From Mauremys mutica (taxonomy: Eukaryota > Chordata > Testudines > Geoemydidae), in assembly GCF_020497125.1 (NCBI RefSeq), contig NC_059094.1, forward strand, positions 3,823,733 through 3,887,732: a stretch of DNA of 64,000 nt. Reading direction: 5' to 3'. Positions 33,189 to 45,544 of the stretch are shown piece by piece (position 1 is the stretch's first letter; each line of letters starts with the position of its first letter). The notes beneath the pieces were generated by a model. That model was not told where the DNA came from, did no database searches, and was given only the letters and a program-made list of their open reading frames with translations. The translations under genes were made by a program, and so were the position numbers.

Positions 33189-36100
33189 GATAGAGAGCAG
33201 GACTACACACTGGGGCTGTTCTCAGAAATCTGCTGAGTGCAGCACTTGCAGTCAATATGTATGGCTCATATTCAATGACTCCAGCATGTTGCCCTGAGTT
33301 ACAGAGCAGCAACAGGCCTACAGAGTATACAGAGATCACTCCCACCTAAGTTTGAACCACCTCACAGATATAATCTTATACCTAAATAACTCTTGAACTA
33401 TTGCTTCCTCCAAAGGGCAGTGGGTGCGGATCATTGTTGAGTTGAAACCTAAGCAGATTAAATAGTTGCAATAGTTCAAAGTTCAGGTGTTTGCAAAAAA
33501 ACTTTATAATAACCATACAATTCTGATGTCATGTAACTTTTTTTAGTAGCCCTGTACCTAAAAAGCAAAGCAACCCCAGAGCTGAATGACTAAGCCTACT
33601 GTGTATCCCAATGAGGCTCAGCAAATTTCAAGGCAATCTCAGTATGCAGGTGGATTTTAGAGACTTTGAAAAATCAGATTTAAAACATTAAGGTAGTTTC
33701 AACCTTACCTATAATGGTGCTACTGCCCCACTGCAATATAGCAATGAACTAGCTAGTGAGCGTATGTGTTTGTGCGTGTATATGTATGCACATGTGTGTT
33801 TGTGTGTGCATGTATGCACACCATTTACCTTTACTGTATGGAATCAAATCTACTCAGCTAGGAGTCATGGGCTCTGCATTGCTAACAGTCAATGGAGCAG
33901 GAGTATCTTTGTGGCTGTTCATGTGTTACTGATGATCTAGGTGTATGTCAATCACTCTTTGTATATCTGTGGCTCCTTTCCCTTATACAGCTGCTAGATT
34001 TGTCTGGTGACAAACCCCTTTCTCCTTTCACTTCATATGCAGAAGCCCTTGCTCCACGGCTCACATCGGGGCAGATTGTAGCTCTCCCTCTGCTGGAATG
34101 GTAGAATTCTCAGCAATGAATTTTCTTCCTTATTTGTTTATACCAGGCAGAATATTTGTTTCAAGGGAGTTTACACTGCAAGCCTTTCCCTGTACTGCTT
34201 TTATTGAAAGCTTTTATACTTGATATCTCACTATGGTAGCATATCAAGTTTAATTAAATGTTCATTGTTAGCTATTAGAGTTCTCTATGTTGTCCTTTGA
34301 AAGGAGCTGTAATGAAAATCTGATACACGCTGCATGTTGTGTGTATAACACTTTCCAAGCTGATTGTCAATAAACTAATCAGGAGAAAAGAATGAAATGT
34401 AATTCAGGCTTATTTTTTGATTTTGGACAATCACAATGATTTAAAAACACCATTTCAGTTGAATGTCCAGTGGTTCAGTGCAGGTTATGAGGCTATAAAA
34501 ACAGCTGGGAGAAAACACAGGCAAAGTTTCTTGAGTTTGGCTTTAAGTCAATATGTCAACAAGCCAAGCTTTGGAAGTAAAAATAAGTCTGAAGCAAGCT
34601 GTAATGTAACTTTGTGTCTCACCTTAGCACAGGCCAGTGGGGTACTGGTGCTGTTCCTGAGTGGGACACTAGCTAACTATGGCGAATAGTTCAGACCATG
34701 GCTGGGACCAGCTCTGTGCCCTTGTCCTTGGGTTCAAGTTACCAGAGTATGGTCCTGCATTTCTTACTTAGGCATATCTCTCACTGGAGTCAGTAGGCCC
34801 AATTCTGCTCTCATACTGATGTAAATCAGAAGTCAATGTGGAAGTGAGAGCTGAATCAGGCCCATGGTTTAATCCTGTGAGGGCTTGATGATGAAAGGGG
34901 GCGAGAGCCATTCTCAGTGCTGGACAGACCACGGCCCTTGTGCACTGGGAATGCCGGGGCTGAGAATGTGGTTTCCTGTGGCCAGTTGTCTTGGGAGGAA
35001 GGGCCCATGCAGCACTAGGCACCATCTAGCCTTTACAATTTAAAGCGGTTTGACTCTGACTCTCCTGTTGTCCTCCCAGTGACTGACTGCAGCTTGAGAT
35101 GCTGCTTGGAGTTCTTCCTGGGATGCAGCGTCTGCAGGCAGGAGCGTGTATGGAGAATACAGAGTGAGCTGAATTTACCCAGCTGGAGCTGACTGCTTTG
35201 CTGATGTCTCTCCTCCTGGCATGTTCTGACCCTGACATTTCCTTTCTCCTATTTGTGTCTTTAACTTGAAGTGCAATGCCAGAACCTCCGTGCAGCCGCA
35301 CTGCTTGTGTCTCTCTGTTCAGACTTCCCCATGCCCACCTGGCTCCCATTGTTATGTTTGCCTTATACAAAGAGCAGCCACAGAAAATCAGCGTGAAGGA
35401 TTTTTGAGTCAGATTAAGGGAAAAGAACTAAAGAAGAAAGAACAAAAGTAAAGTCATCAGGAGAGAGTAGGGTGTGTGTGTGTGTGTGTAACATGCTGCA
35501 CCAACTCTGCCTCCTGGTTTGGCAGTTGCCTCTGCAGACACCTAAAAGGTAACGGTGCAGTAAATCGAAAACAAAGTTACCACAGTTACATAGCTACGTA
35601 CTCCACAGCCATCTAATACACACGTCCATCTCCAGGGGAGAACAATGGTCCAGTCATGGGCTTTCCTTGCTCTTACATGGGCTAGCCGATGTGATGGTAA
35701 ACACAGCAGTGGCTGGAGTGCACCAGTGTTCCTGGGGGAACTGCACCAGCACCATAGCAATGGTAGGAGATTGTTATAAACCTCATTGTAGACCAGGTTC
35801 TAATGTCCCAGGTCCAGAGCTGCATATGCCACAGGGAAACCTCCTCTCACGGTTAATAACATACAGGGCCAGTTACCTCTTAAGTCTGACCCATCCACTT
35901 GTTCCTTTTTGGGTCCAGCTCTTCTCCCCTCCTCCACGCCAAGCTGGTATTATCAGTGCAAGAGGTTCCCTTTGGCTCTTCTCTAGTGCACAATAATTCG
36001 GCATTTCTAGCACTAGCAAATTATAGGCTCTGATGGATGAAACCAGGATCCAAAATGTAGAACATTGCACAGGGCATGAGGGCCTCAATCTAGTATCCTC

Positions 36101-36396
36101 TCCCCTTGGGGACTCTTCTCTTTTGCTGACGAAAGTCGGACGCTCTCTTGTGAGCCTGTGGTGACTTCAAGCATATCTGGCCCAGAGATCTGCAGGCAGG
36201 GTCCTGTCCCTCACAAGCCGCAAGCACATGGATCCGAGCTCCCCATCAGTCCACTAGAGACACCGAAATTCCTTGCTCAAACTCTCAGTGAATACTGCTG
36301 TTATTGGTCAAATCATCGTTCCTAGTCTGACCACCACGGCTCCCCTCCCTGCAGCTGAGACAAGCTGATAACAAGATTGTCTTGCAGTCTCCAGGA
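33189..36396. other. Mostly unique intergenic sequence
   Basis: No gene is recognised. A TG-rich microsatellite lies at about 33757-33822 and a (GT)n at 35469-35490. About 34795-34870 reads 'ggcccaattctgctctcatactgatgtaaatcag', an old, widely dispersed amniote repeat with a self-complementary layout. The remainder has no visible transposon ends. Confidence 0.45.
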
Positions 36397-36488
36397 CCAG
36401 TGTGGACGTGTCACAAGTGCTCGTCAGCTTCTCTGGAACCAGATTTTTTATGCTTCCTTTTTCCTGTTCTGATTTTGGAGCAAAGATG
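36397..36488 (+). repeat. Exact 92-bp direct duplication, copy 1
   Basis: Runs from CCAGTGTGGACGTG to GGAGCAAAGATG and is identical base for base to 38180-38271, 1783 bases downstream. It has no transposon termini. On its right it joins directly to the right half of a GGTTGCCAAC MITE (36489-36528); copy 2 does not. Confidence 0.9.
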
Positions 36489-36528
36489 AAACCTCCAGGA
36501 ATACATCCAGCCACAATTGGCAGCTCTA
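36489..36528. mobile_element. Right-end fragment of a GGTTGCCAAC MITE
   Basis: The text 'aaacctccaggaatacatccagcc' then 'attggcagctcta' matches the right part of the MITE at 7723-7838 and, on the other strand, the start of 25581. The left half is missing and is replaced by the 92-bp duplicated segment. Confidence 0.65.
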
Positions 36529-38179
36529 GTTGGTGACCATTTTCCTGGTGAAGAGGCCACAGCTGCCATAATGTTTAAAATGGAAAGACACATTTCCCAC
36601 CATTCCCTTGCCTCCCCTCCATCACAATCCAGCCCAAGACTCACCTTGTCCCTAAAGAACACAGAAAACTGCATCCTGATAACACCCAGGCAGGTATATC
36701 AGTCTTGGGATCCCTCCTCCCAATAGGAGGATTAATATCCACATCCTATTAATGTGGTCACCCTGTCTCTTGTGCCCTGCCTCCTGATCTCCTCCCCCAG
36801 TTACATATGGTCATTTAGCATGTAACCTCTTTGGGGCAGTGACCATTAATTTCTGTGTTTGTACAGCTCCCAGCTCAATGGATGTCAAACTGACTGGCCT
36901 GTAGGTGCTACCACACTACAAATCTAACCATCGTCAGCAGCAGCAGCAACAGATCCTTCTTGTCTGGCTGGCTAGGTGTTTAGCATCTGATTTGTTGCAG
37001 TATGAAGAGAAAAGCTTGTGTCATGTTCTATGAGAGCACCAAAAATCTTGCCATTTTGGGTAATGCAGCTTGGGTTTGTTGCCAGAACTGATGGTTCTGA
37101 ACGGAGCCGACGGAATTCTTGCACACAAGTCATTACACTAATTTGGCCTTCTTTTCAGCCATAAATGGTTCAGGACCCAACTCAGATCCTGTGGATCTTC
37201 CCGCTCACTGGACTGCATTTGGCTGTGGACTTGAGGCATTGGTGTGGTGGGGATGTGATTGGTCACCCTAGTCACATGGCAGTGAGGCATGACCTGGTTT
37301 GTGTGTGAATCCTCTTGTTCTCTGGTGAAGATGTGGAGCAGCCACTCCCCAAACATTCCTGCAACCCCCCCACCCCATCTGCACTAACAACCAGTGATCA
37401 AAGGAATGAACTAAGGAGGGCGTGTGTGGGTGGGTGGCTGGGGATGGGGGGAGATGCCCCCTCCAAGCATCAGCGTGACAGGGAGGCTGCTCTGAAGACT
37501 GCTGGTGCCTGCATGAGGGGCCTGGCCAGGTGATCCACATGCTCCTTTCTTCCACCCTGGAAGCTGGGCACTGTGATGAGGCAGAGGCATGTCCTCCCTC
37601 AAATGGGCTCCCCACGTTCTGCTCCTTCCCACTGGGGGCTGGACCCTCCACAGCTGTGGGTCAGGGGGCAGGATAACAGAATATCTCCCCGTCCTCACAG
37701 AGGCCTGGCTGCATATTGTGGCACAGGTGGTTGCCAAAGGGAACTTGGTGGCAGGAGGTTTGTGAGACGTGCCCTGACATGGCTGGGAGTACCCTGGCCA
37801 ATGACCTCTACTGCACTTGGCTGGTCCAGTTCCACTGAGTGCCACTGATTTCAGTCACAGCAGGTCAGGGCCCGACAGGGAGTCCCCCAGCACCAGGCCT
37901 AGCACCACCCTAGTCCCACTTGCCATTTGAGGTTGAAATTTATGACTGATAAGAAGGGATTTTGGTTTCCACAGGATGAAAAATGGAAGCATCAAAAGCC
38001 CCTGATTGCAGTTCCTGCATCCTAACTGCACAACATTAGAAACGTAATAAAATGCAAGAGCGCTGGTTGGAGATTAATGGTGTGAAAGGCCTGGGGGGGT
38101 TGCTCCTCTCACAGAAGGTATATGGAGCCTCAGCCCATATAGAGCCCAACAGCCACTGAGAAGTTATTTACCCTCAGGG
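36529..38179. other. Intergenic, no gene recognised
   Basis: Contains a short CAG run near 36938-36951. No reading frame shows domain motifs and no transposon ends were seen. Confidence 0.4.
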
Positions 38180-38271
38180 CCAGTGTGGACGTGTCACAAG
38201 TGCTCGTCAGCTTCTCTGGAACCAGATTTTTTATGCTTCCTTTTTCCTGTTCTGATTTTGGAGCAAAGATG
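38180..38271 (+). repeat. Exact 92-bp direct duplication, copy 2
   Basis: Identical to 36397-36488. The flanks differ: 'ctcaggg' on the left and 'ccaaacaatggcgaaagc' on the right. Lack of any divergence means a recent duplication, gene conversion, or an assembly artefact. Confidence 0.9.
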
Positions 38272-38504
38272 CCAAACAATGGCGAAAGCTACACGTGATC
38301 TTCAGCTCTGGCTGGAGGATCTCTGCTGCCCTATGTACACATAGCTGATGTGTATGCGGGCAGCACACGTGCACATGGACGCGCGCACATACACACCCAC
38401 ACTCAGTCATGGCAGCAGCCTTCCCACTAATGCTGACAGTAACATAATAGAGCTTTGCTCTTATACAAAGGATTCTGCAGAACTGTAAAAAGATGGATAT
38501 GTTT

Positions 38505-38620
38505 ACAGTCTGGGGAAACTGAGGCATGGAACAGTCACATGACTTGTCTAAACTCAGCAGCAGAGTCAGCAATAGACCGGAGATGTCCCTGTTCCCCTGC
38601 TCTAACCACTTCACCACTGC
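38505..38620 (-). mobile_element. MIR-like SINE fragment
   Basis: 'tggggaaactgaggcatgg', 'tcacatgacttgtctaa' and 'gcagcagagtcagcaatagac' follow the order of the MIR core (CTCAGTTTCCTC..., GGGCAAGT..., read on the minus strand). Ends are worn, so it is old. Recognised from the consensus as I remember it. Confidence 0.6.
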
Positions 38621-40011
38621 CTGCCTTGGCAGTTTGCTGTGCTCGTAAACAACAACTCCCCCTCTCAGCTAATCTGGTTCTGTGGGGGCAGATAACATCA
38701 CTGGAGTTCTTCCAGTGTCCTTTGGAAGCCCCTCCCCCTTTGGACTTTGGCAGAGACACACACGAAGGAGGTGCAAACTTCCTCAATCGCTCCCCTTGTT
38801 TACTAGCCTTTGGGCCAATCGTGTGCCTCCTGCGCTGGCCACTTCCTGCTCTGCTCCCCGCAGCGCTAGGCTTGTTTTTCATGAAAGGGGAGGTGGCAGC
38901 CAGGGGAGTCTCTTCAGGCAGGAATTTGTCTCCATGGACTTTGGCTCAGCTGCTTTCCCTCTGTCCCCTTGTTTGCTCCCTTTGCCAAGGGAGGGTTCCC
39001 CAGTGCACAGCCTGTCCGAATGAGCCCAGCTGCGCTTTCTTCATTCGCCCCCAGCCAGTTCTCACCTGACCTCACTGAGCTCCTCTCTCCCTGGACGGCA
39101 GAAATAGAGGAGAGCGGGGAGGGCACAGCCTGGCTGTGCAATGTGATGGGGCCTGCTCCAGTCAGGGGGATGTTCACCACTGGCCTCAGCAGGGCCAGGT
39201 CTGGCAGCCCCTATCTGCCTCACAGAGGAAACCCTTCAGCTACAGAGTGACAGAAATAACAGGGAGGGAGAGGGAGGCACAGGGCTGGGGGGCGGACTGA
39301 GGGGATCGGACATGTCATGGGCAGCTGAAAAGCTGAGGCCTCAATAAACCCTTTAGTTTGGCCTTTGATTTACACCAGTGTCTTTTATGCACCTTTTCTG
39401 CCTCTGGGAGCCAGTTACAGGCCTGAGATGAAGCAGGATTCAATTTAAAGAAAATCCATGAGCTGAAACACCAGCAGGAGGCCAGGATGTGTGGCATAAA
39501 TGAGACATTAATTTGTTTACACTGTGTTTACACCTCTGCCACAGTGTAATTGTGTTCATCAGTGCTTGTGTTTACACTGGTCGGTCACAGACATTTCAAT
39601 GAACTGACACTGATGAACCGGAATGCAATGACCAGGCCCTCCTGGAGCCAGGGAGCAGGAGCTGCAGGGACAGCTCTGGCCAGATCCCGGTAAGGGACAG
39701 ACAGCTCCTGTGGCAGAGGTGAGGAGGGCTCAAGGGGGAAGGACGGGGGCAACAAGGAGCTGGGGCAAGTCAGTGGAGTGTTTTATAAGCGTGGGAGGCA
39801 CTTGCTGCATGGGGAAGCTGTGGGCATGTCTGAGGAGCAGGCACCGTGCCTGCCCTTGGCTGTCTCCTGAGAAAGTGGGGAGCTGAGAATGGTGCTGTTG
39901 CCATAGCAGGGGCCATGAGAGAGAGGCAGGCGAGCTCCCAGGGTGTCTCAGCCCCAGGCTGACCTGCTCCTCTGGATGCACCAGGGAGGCAGGACTGAGA
40001 GCTGCAGTGTC
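38621..40011. other. Intergenic, no gene recognised
   Basis: Moderately GC-rich sequence. Open frames of up to 204 codons overlapping 38455-39069 show no domain and no codon-level pattern, and their start lies inside the MIR-like repeat. No transposon ends were identified. Confidence 0.4.
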
Positions 40012-40200
40012 CAGGGCCGGCTCCAGGTCTTTTGCCACCCCAAGCAAAAAAAAAAAAAAGCCGGAGTGCTGCCCCTTGAGAAGTGCCACCCCCAGAGGCG
40101 GAATGCTGCCCCTTGAGAAGTGCCACCCCCAAGAGCCGGAATGCTGCCCCTTGAGAAGGGCTGCTCGCTGGTGCCTAGAGCCGGCCCTGGCCCTGGCCCT
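40012..40200. mobile_element. Non-autonomous hAT-type element (short family A-like)
   Basis: Starts CAGGGCCGGCTCCAGG and ends AGAGCCGGCCCTGGCCCTGGCCCTG, the last bases being a small tandem copy. Flanks GCAGTGTC (before) and GCACTGTC (after) agree at seven of eight positions. Inside, GAAGTGCCACCCCCAGAG-type units repeat three times. Confidence 0.75.
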
Positions 40201-40529
40201 GGCACTGTCTAGGTGTGAAGTGGCTCCAGAATGGATCTCAGCTGCTGACACTTTGTCACCGGCCAGTGGCCATTCCCAGGCTTGTGTAAATATTGCAGAG
40301 GGGAACAATCAGCAGCCAAACTGTGAGCAGTTCCCAGGGGAGGACCCGCAGCACCTTGGCCCCTTTGCAGACCTGCCCTATGCACACAGGCTGCACCAGT
40401 TTTACTGCAACTCGTTTTACATCCGTTTCCTTGAATTGGTACAAACCCCTGTGTGAACCCCGGATGGGCTTATGAGCTAAATGGATAAAGACTATTTGTA
40501 AAGTGGTGGCAGTGCCTCCATCTCAGGGT

Positions 40530-41188
40530 TTGGACTGGTTAAATTAAATACATTTAAATACCAACGTTAGTTAAACCCAGCAAGTTCTGTGTAAAGAAGG
40601 CTTTAGCGCTGCAGTGTAGACACTCCCTACGCCAACAGGGGTTCTCCCGTCAGCGCAGGTAATCCACCTCCCGAGAGAGGAAGCTAGGAGAATGGGAAAA
40701 TTCTCCCATCGCCCTAGCACTGTCCATAGGCACCAACTTCGTGGAAAAATGCACCCACCAGCTGCTCCCTGCCCCGCTCCCTTGCCCCAGCTCACCTCCG
40801 CCTCTGCCTCCTCCCCTGATCGCGCCGCTGCGTCCTACTTCTCCCCCTCCCCCCCCAGCACTTGCGCCACAAAACAACTGTTTTGCGCGGCAAGCGCTGG
40901 GAGGGAGTGGGGAGGAGGAGGAACGTGGCACACTCGGGGAAGAGGCAGGGCCAGGGCAGGGATTTGGGGAGGGGTCCAATAGGGGCAGGGCCAGGGTGGA
41001 GTCAGGGCAGGGCTGGGGGCGGAGTCAGGGTGGGGCCAGGGGGCGCAAGCACCCAACGATGCCAAGGAAAGTTGGTGCCTGTGGCGCTGTCTACACTAGG
41101 GGCGAGGTTGGTTTAACTGTGTCGCTCGGGTGTGGACTTTTTACATCCCAGCTAGCTAAACCTAACCTTTTAGTGTAGACCAGGCTGC
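40530..41188. mobile_element. MITE-like element split by a hAT insertion
   Basis: GCAGTGTAGACACTCC (near 40610) and CTGTCTACACTAGGGGCGAG (41086) plus TTTAGTGTAGACCAGGC (41168) are Harbinger-like tips and inner sequence. The hAT family B copy at 40725-41083 separates the two halves. Outer boundaries are approximate. Confidence 0.45.
40725..41083. mobile_element. Non-autonomous hAT-type element (family B)
   Basis: Starts CATAGGCACCAACTTC and ends GTTGGTGCCTGTG. Flanks GCACTGTC and GCGCTGTC match at seven of eight. Same termini and same C-rich left, G-rich right interior as 28062-28488. Confidence 0.82.
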
Positions 41189-41235
41189 AGACACTGACAC
41201 ACCAGCTGTATCCTGCCACAGCCCCAGCACTCTAA

Positions 41236-41474
41236 GGTCTGGCCTACACTAGGACATTAGGTCAGTATAACTATGCTGCTCAGGAGTGTGAAAAACCCAC
41301 ACCCCTGAGTGATGCAGTCACACCAAACCAACCCCTGGTGTAGACAGCGCAGTGTCGATGGGAGAAGTCTCAGGAGGTGGGTCGCCTACACCCATGGAGA
41401 ACCCCTCCTGTCGGCGTAGTTAGTGTCTTCCCTGAAGCACCCCTGCGGCGCTGCCATTCAGTGTAGATAAGCCC
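41236..41474. mobile_element. 239-bp Harbinger-type MITE
   Basis: Ends are GGTCTGGCCTACACT and AGTGTAGATAAGCCC, flanked by a perfect TAA duplication (41233-41235, 41475-41477). Short, non-coding, with Harbinger-like CTACACT tips. Confidence 0.82.
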
Positions 41475-41976
41475 TAATGCTGGGGGAAAGTGAAGTTCAC
41501 TGCTGCAGAAACTGTTGAGGTTTTGGAAAACAAATTCATCTGCAATGGCCAAACTGGGGCCATTTCCATATTTTGTTTTGGGAACTTGAACAACCCCTCA
41601 GTGGGAATGTTTCAGTGCCATTGATTCATAGACTTTAAGGTCAGAAGGGACCATTATGATCATCTAGTCTGACCTCCTGCACAATGCAGGCCACAGAATC
41701 TCACCCACCCACTCCTGGAACAAACCCCTAACCTATGTCTGAGTTAGTGAAGTCCTCAAATCGTGGTTTGAAGACCTCAAGGTGCAGAGAATCCTCCAGC
41801 AAGTGACCCGTGACCCATGCTACAGAGGAAGGCGAAAAACCTCCAGGGCCTCTGCCAATCTACCCTGGAGGAAAATTCCTTCCCGACCCCAAATATGGCG
41901 ATCAGCTAAACCCTGAGCATATGGGCAAGACTCACCCGCCAGCACCCAGGAAAGAATTCTCTGTAGTAACTCAGGT

Positions 41977-42469
41977 CAGGGCCGGTGCAACCATTTAGGC
42001 GACCTAGGTGGTCGCCTAGGGCACTAGGATTTGGGGGCCACCATTTTCTTCGGCAGCGACTGCGGTGGCCGGATCTTCGGCCACCCCAGTCGCCACCGGC
42101 ATTTAGGCGGGGGGAGCTGGGGCAGGGGAGCACGGGGAGGGCCACCTGCAGTAAGTAAGGTTGGGGGCCGGCACGCAGGGGAACTCCCCGCCCCAGCTCA
42201 CCCCTGCCCCACCTCCTCCCCGAGCATGCCGTGGCTGCTTCACTTCTCCCGCCTCCCAGACTTGCGGCGCCTAAGCTGATTGATGCCACAAGCCTGGGAG
42301 GCAGGAGAAGTGAAGCAGCGACGGTGTGCTCGGGGTGCTTGTGCTTGTGCTCGTGCGTGGAGCAGGGGTGAGCTGGGGCGGGGGGGTGCCTCAGGGCGGA
42401 GGTGCGGGGGGGGGGGGGCGCAAAGTGGAAGTTTTGCCTAGGGCATGAAACATCCTTGCACCGGCCCTG
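41977..42469. mobile_element. Non-autonomous hAT-type element (family C)
   Basis: Starts CAGGGCCGGTGCAACC and ends CTTGCACCGGCCCTG. Perfect 8-bp duplication ACTCAGGT at 41969-41976 and 42470-42477. The inside includes TTTAGGCGACCTAGGTGGTCGCC and GCCTAGGGCA near both ends. It interrupts the 3' UTR of the CR1 copy, so it is younger. Confidence 0.9.
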
Positions 42470-42689
42470 ACTCAGGTCCCACCCCATCTAACATCCCATC
42501 ACAGACCACTGGGCATATTTACCTGCTAATAATCAAAGATCAATTAATTGCTAAAATTAGGCTATCCCATCATATCATCCCCTCCATAAACTTATCAAGC
42601 TGAGTCTTGAAGCCAGATATGTCTTTTGCCCCCACTAGTCCCCTTGGAAGGCTGTTCCAGAACTTCACTCCTCTAATGGTTAGAAACCT

Positions 42690-45379
42690 TCATCTAATTT
42701 CAAGTCTAAACTTCCTAGTGTCCAGTTTATATCCATTTGTTCTTGTGTCCACATTGGTACTAAGCTTAAATAATTCCTCTCCCTCCCTGATCTTTATCCC
42801 TCTGATATATTTATAAAGAGCAATCATATCCCCCCTCAGCCTTCTTTTGGTTAGGCTAAACAAGCCAAGCTCTTTGAGTCTCCTTTCATAAGACAGGTTT
42901 TCCATTCCTCGGATCATCCTAGTAGCTCTTCTCTGTACCTGTTCCAGTTTGAATTCATCCTTCTTAAATATGGGAGACCAGAACTGCGCACAATATTTCA
43001 GATGAGGTCTCACCAGTGCCTTGTATAATGGTACTAACACCTCCTTATCTTTACTGGAAATACCTCGCCTGATGCATCCTAAAACCACATTAGCTTTTTT
43101 AACAGACATATCACATTGGCGGCTCAGATTCGTCCTGTGATCAACCAATACTCCAAGGTCCTTCTCCTCCGCTGTTACTTCCAACTGATGTGTCCCCAAT
43201 TTATAACCAAAATTCTTGTTATTAATCCCTAAATGCATGACCCTGCACTTTTCACTATTAAATTTCATCCTATTACTATTACTCCAGTTTACAAGGTCAT
43301 CCAGATCTTCCTGTATGATATCCCAGTCCTTCTCTGTGTAAGCGATACCTCCCAGCTTTGTGTCATCCACAGACTTTATTAGCACATTCCCACTTTTTGT
43401 GCCAAGGTCAGTAATAAAAAGATTAAATAAGATTGGTCTCAAAACCGATCCCTGAGGAACTCCACTAGTAACCTCCTTCCAGCCTGACAGTTCACCTTTC
43501 AGTACGACCCGTTGTAGTCTCCCCTTTAACCAGTTCCTTATCCACCTTTCAATTTTCATATTCATCCCCATCTTTTCCAATTTAACTAATAATTCCCCAT
43601 GTGGAACCATATCAAATGCCTTACTGAAATCGAGGTAAATTAGATGCACTGTGTTTCCTTTGTCTAAAAAATCTGTTACCTTCTCAAAGAAGGAGATCAG
43701 TTTGGTTTGGCACGATCTACCTTTTGTAAAACCATGTTGTATTTTGTCCCAATGACCTCAATGTCCTTAACTACTTTCTCCTTCAAAATTTTTTCCAAGA
43801 CCTTGTATACTATAGATGTCAAACTAACAGGCCTATAGTTACTTGGATCACTTTTTCCCCCTTTCTTAAAAATAGGAACGATGTTAGCAATTCTCCAGTC
43901 ATACGGTACAACCCCGCGTTTACTGATTCATTAAAAATTCTTGCTAATGGGCTTGCAATTTCATGTGCCAGGTCCTTTAATATTCTTGGATGAAGATTAT
44001 CTGGGCTCCCCGATTTAGTCCCATTAAGCTGTTCGAGTTTGGCTTCTACCTCGGATGTGGTAATATCTACCTCCATATCCCCATTTCTATTTGTCATCCT
44101 ACCATTATCCCTAAGCTCCTCATTAAAGACTGAGGCAAAGTATTTGTTTAGATATTGGGCCATGCCTAGATTATCCTTAACCTCCACTCCAGCCTCAGTG
44201 TTTAGCAGTCCCACTTCTTCTTTCTTTGTTTTCTTCTTATTTATATGGCTATAGAACCTTTTACTATTGGTTTTAATTCCCTTTGCAAGGTCCAACTCGA
44301 CATGGCTTTTGGCCTTTCTCACTTTATCCCTACATGTTCTGACCTCAATAAGGTAGCTTTCCTTGCTAATCCCGCCCATCTTCCACTCCCTGTAGGCTTT
44401 CTGCTTTTTCTTAATCACCTCTCTGAGATGCTTGCTCATCCAGCTTGGTCTACAATGTCTGCCTATGAATTTTTTCCCCTTTCTTGGGATGCAGGCTTAT
44501 GATAGTTTCTGCAACTTTGACCTGAAGTAATTCCAGGCCTCCTCCGCTTTTAGATCCACAAGTTCTTCTGTCCAATCCACTTCCCTAACTAATTTCCTTA
44601 ATTCTTTAAAGTTAGCCCTTTTGAAATAAAAAACCCTAGTCCCAGATCTATTTTTGTTTATCCTTCCATCTAGTTTGAACTGAATTAGCTCATGATCACT
44701 CGAACCAAGGTTGTCCCCTAGAACCATTTCTTCTATGAGGTCCTCACTACTCACCAAAACCAAATCTAAAATGGCATCCCCTTTTGTTGGTTCTTCAACT
44801 ACTTGGTGACGGAATCCATCAGCTATTGCATCCAGAAAAATCTGAGCCCTATTATTATTACTAGCACTTGTCCTCCAGTCTATATCTGGGAAATTAGAAG
44901 TCTCCCATGATCACATAATTCCCATTAGTATTTACTTCATTAAAAACATTAAAGAGGTCTCTATCCATATCCAAATCAGATCCCGGCGGTCTGTAGCACA
45001 CCCCAAGCACTATCTCAGGAGAGGCTCTAGTAGCTCTCTTTCCCAATGTGATTTTTGCCCCGACAGACTCTGTCTTATCCATTCCATCACTTCTTATTTC
45101 TTTACAGTTTACCTCATCATTGATATACAATGTTACTCCACCACCTTTGCCTTTATTTCTGTCTTTCCCAAACAGCACATATCCTTCAACACCTGTACTC
45201 CAGTCATGACTACTATTCCACCATGTTTCTGTTATCCCTATAATATCCAGTTTCACTTCCTGCACCAGTAGCTCTAGTTCCTCCATTTTGTTACCTAGGC
45301 TCCTCGCATTAGTGTACAAACATCTTAATTTTTGCCGTTTGGCTTCACTGACATTCTTTACCCAATTAGGCACAGACAT
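42690..45379 (-). pseudogene. CR1 ORF2: endonuclease and reverse transcriptase, broken
   Basis: On the gene strand 45379-44894 holds the endonuclease: LRCLYTNARSLGNKM, DIIGITETWW and GVCYRPPGSD, the AP-endonuclease fold that nicks the target. 44763-43819 holds the linker (MSKHLREVIKKKQKAYREWK). 43649-42690 holds the RT palm and thumb: LDFSKAFDMVPH, SGVPQGSVL, and a mutated active-site segment SVDDTKLGG where FADD is usual, with both aspartates kept. RPHLKYCAQFWSP follows. At least three frame breaks separate the pieces, so it is not functional. Confidence 0.88.
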
Positions 45380-45544
45380 TCTACCACCAGTATCACTTAT
45401 TAGACTGGTATCTACACTACCCTTCCTCCTTATGTCCTGCCCACGGCTGTATCCTCTCTTACTTTGTTTTCTTCCCTCTCAATGTTAAATTCCGGTGTGG
45501 AGATTACCAGGACATCTCCCAACCATCTCCCCCAAATTCCTAGT

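Noticed and set aside
38455..39069. 204-codon plus-strand frame
   Set aside because: It begins in a MIR-like repeat, has no recognisable domain and overlaps equally long frames in other registers.
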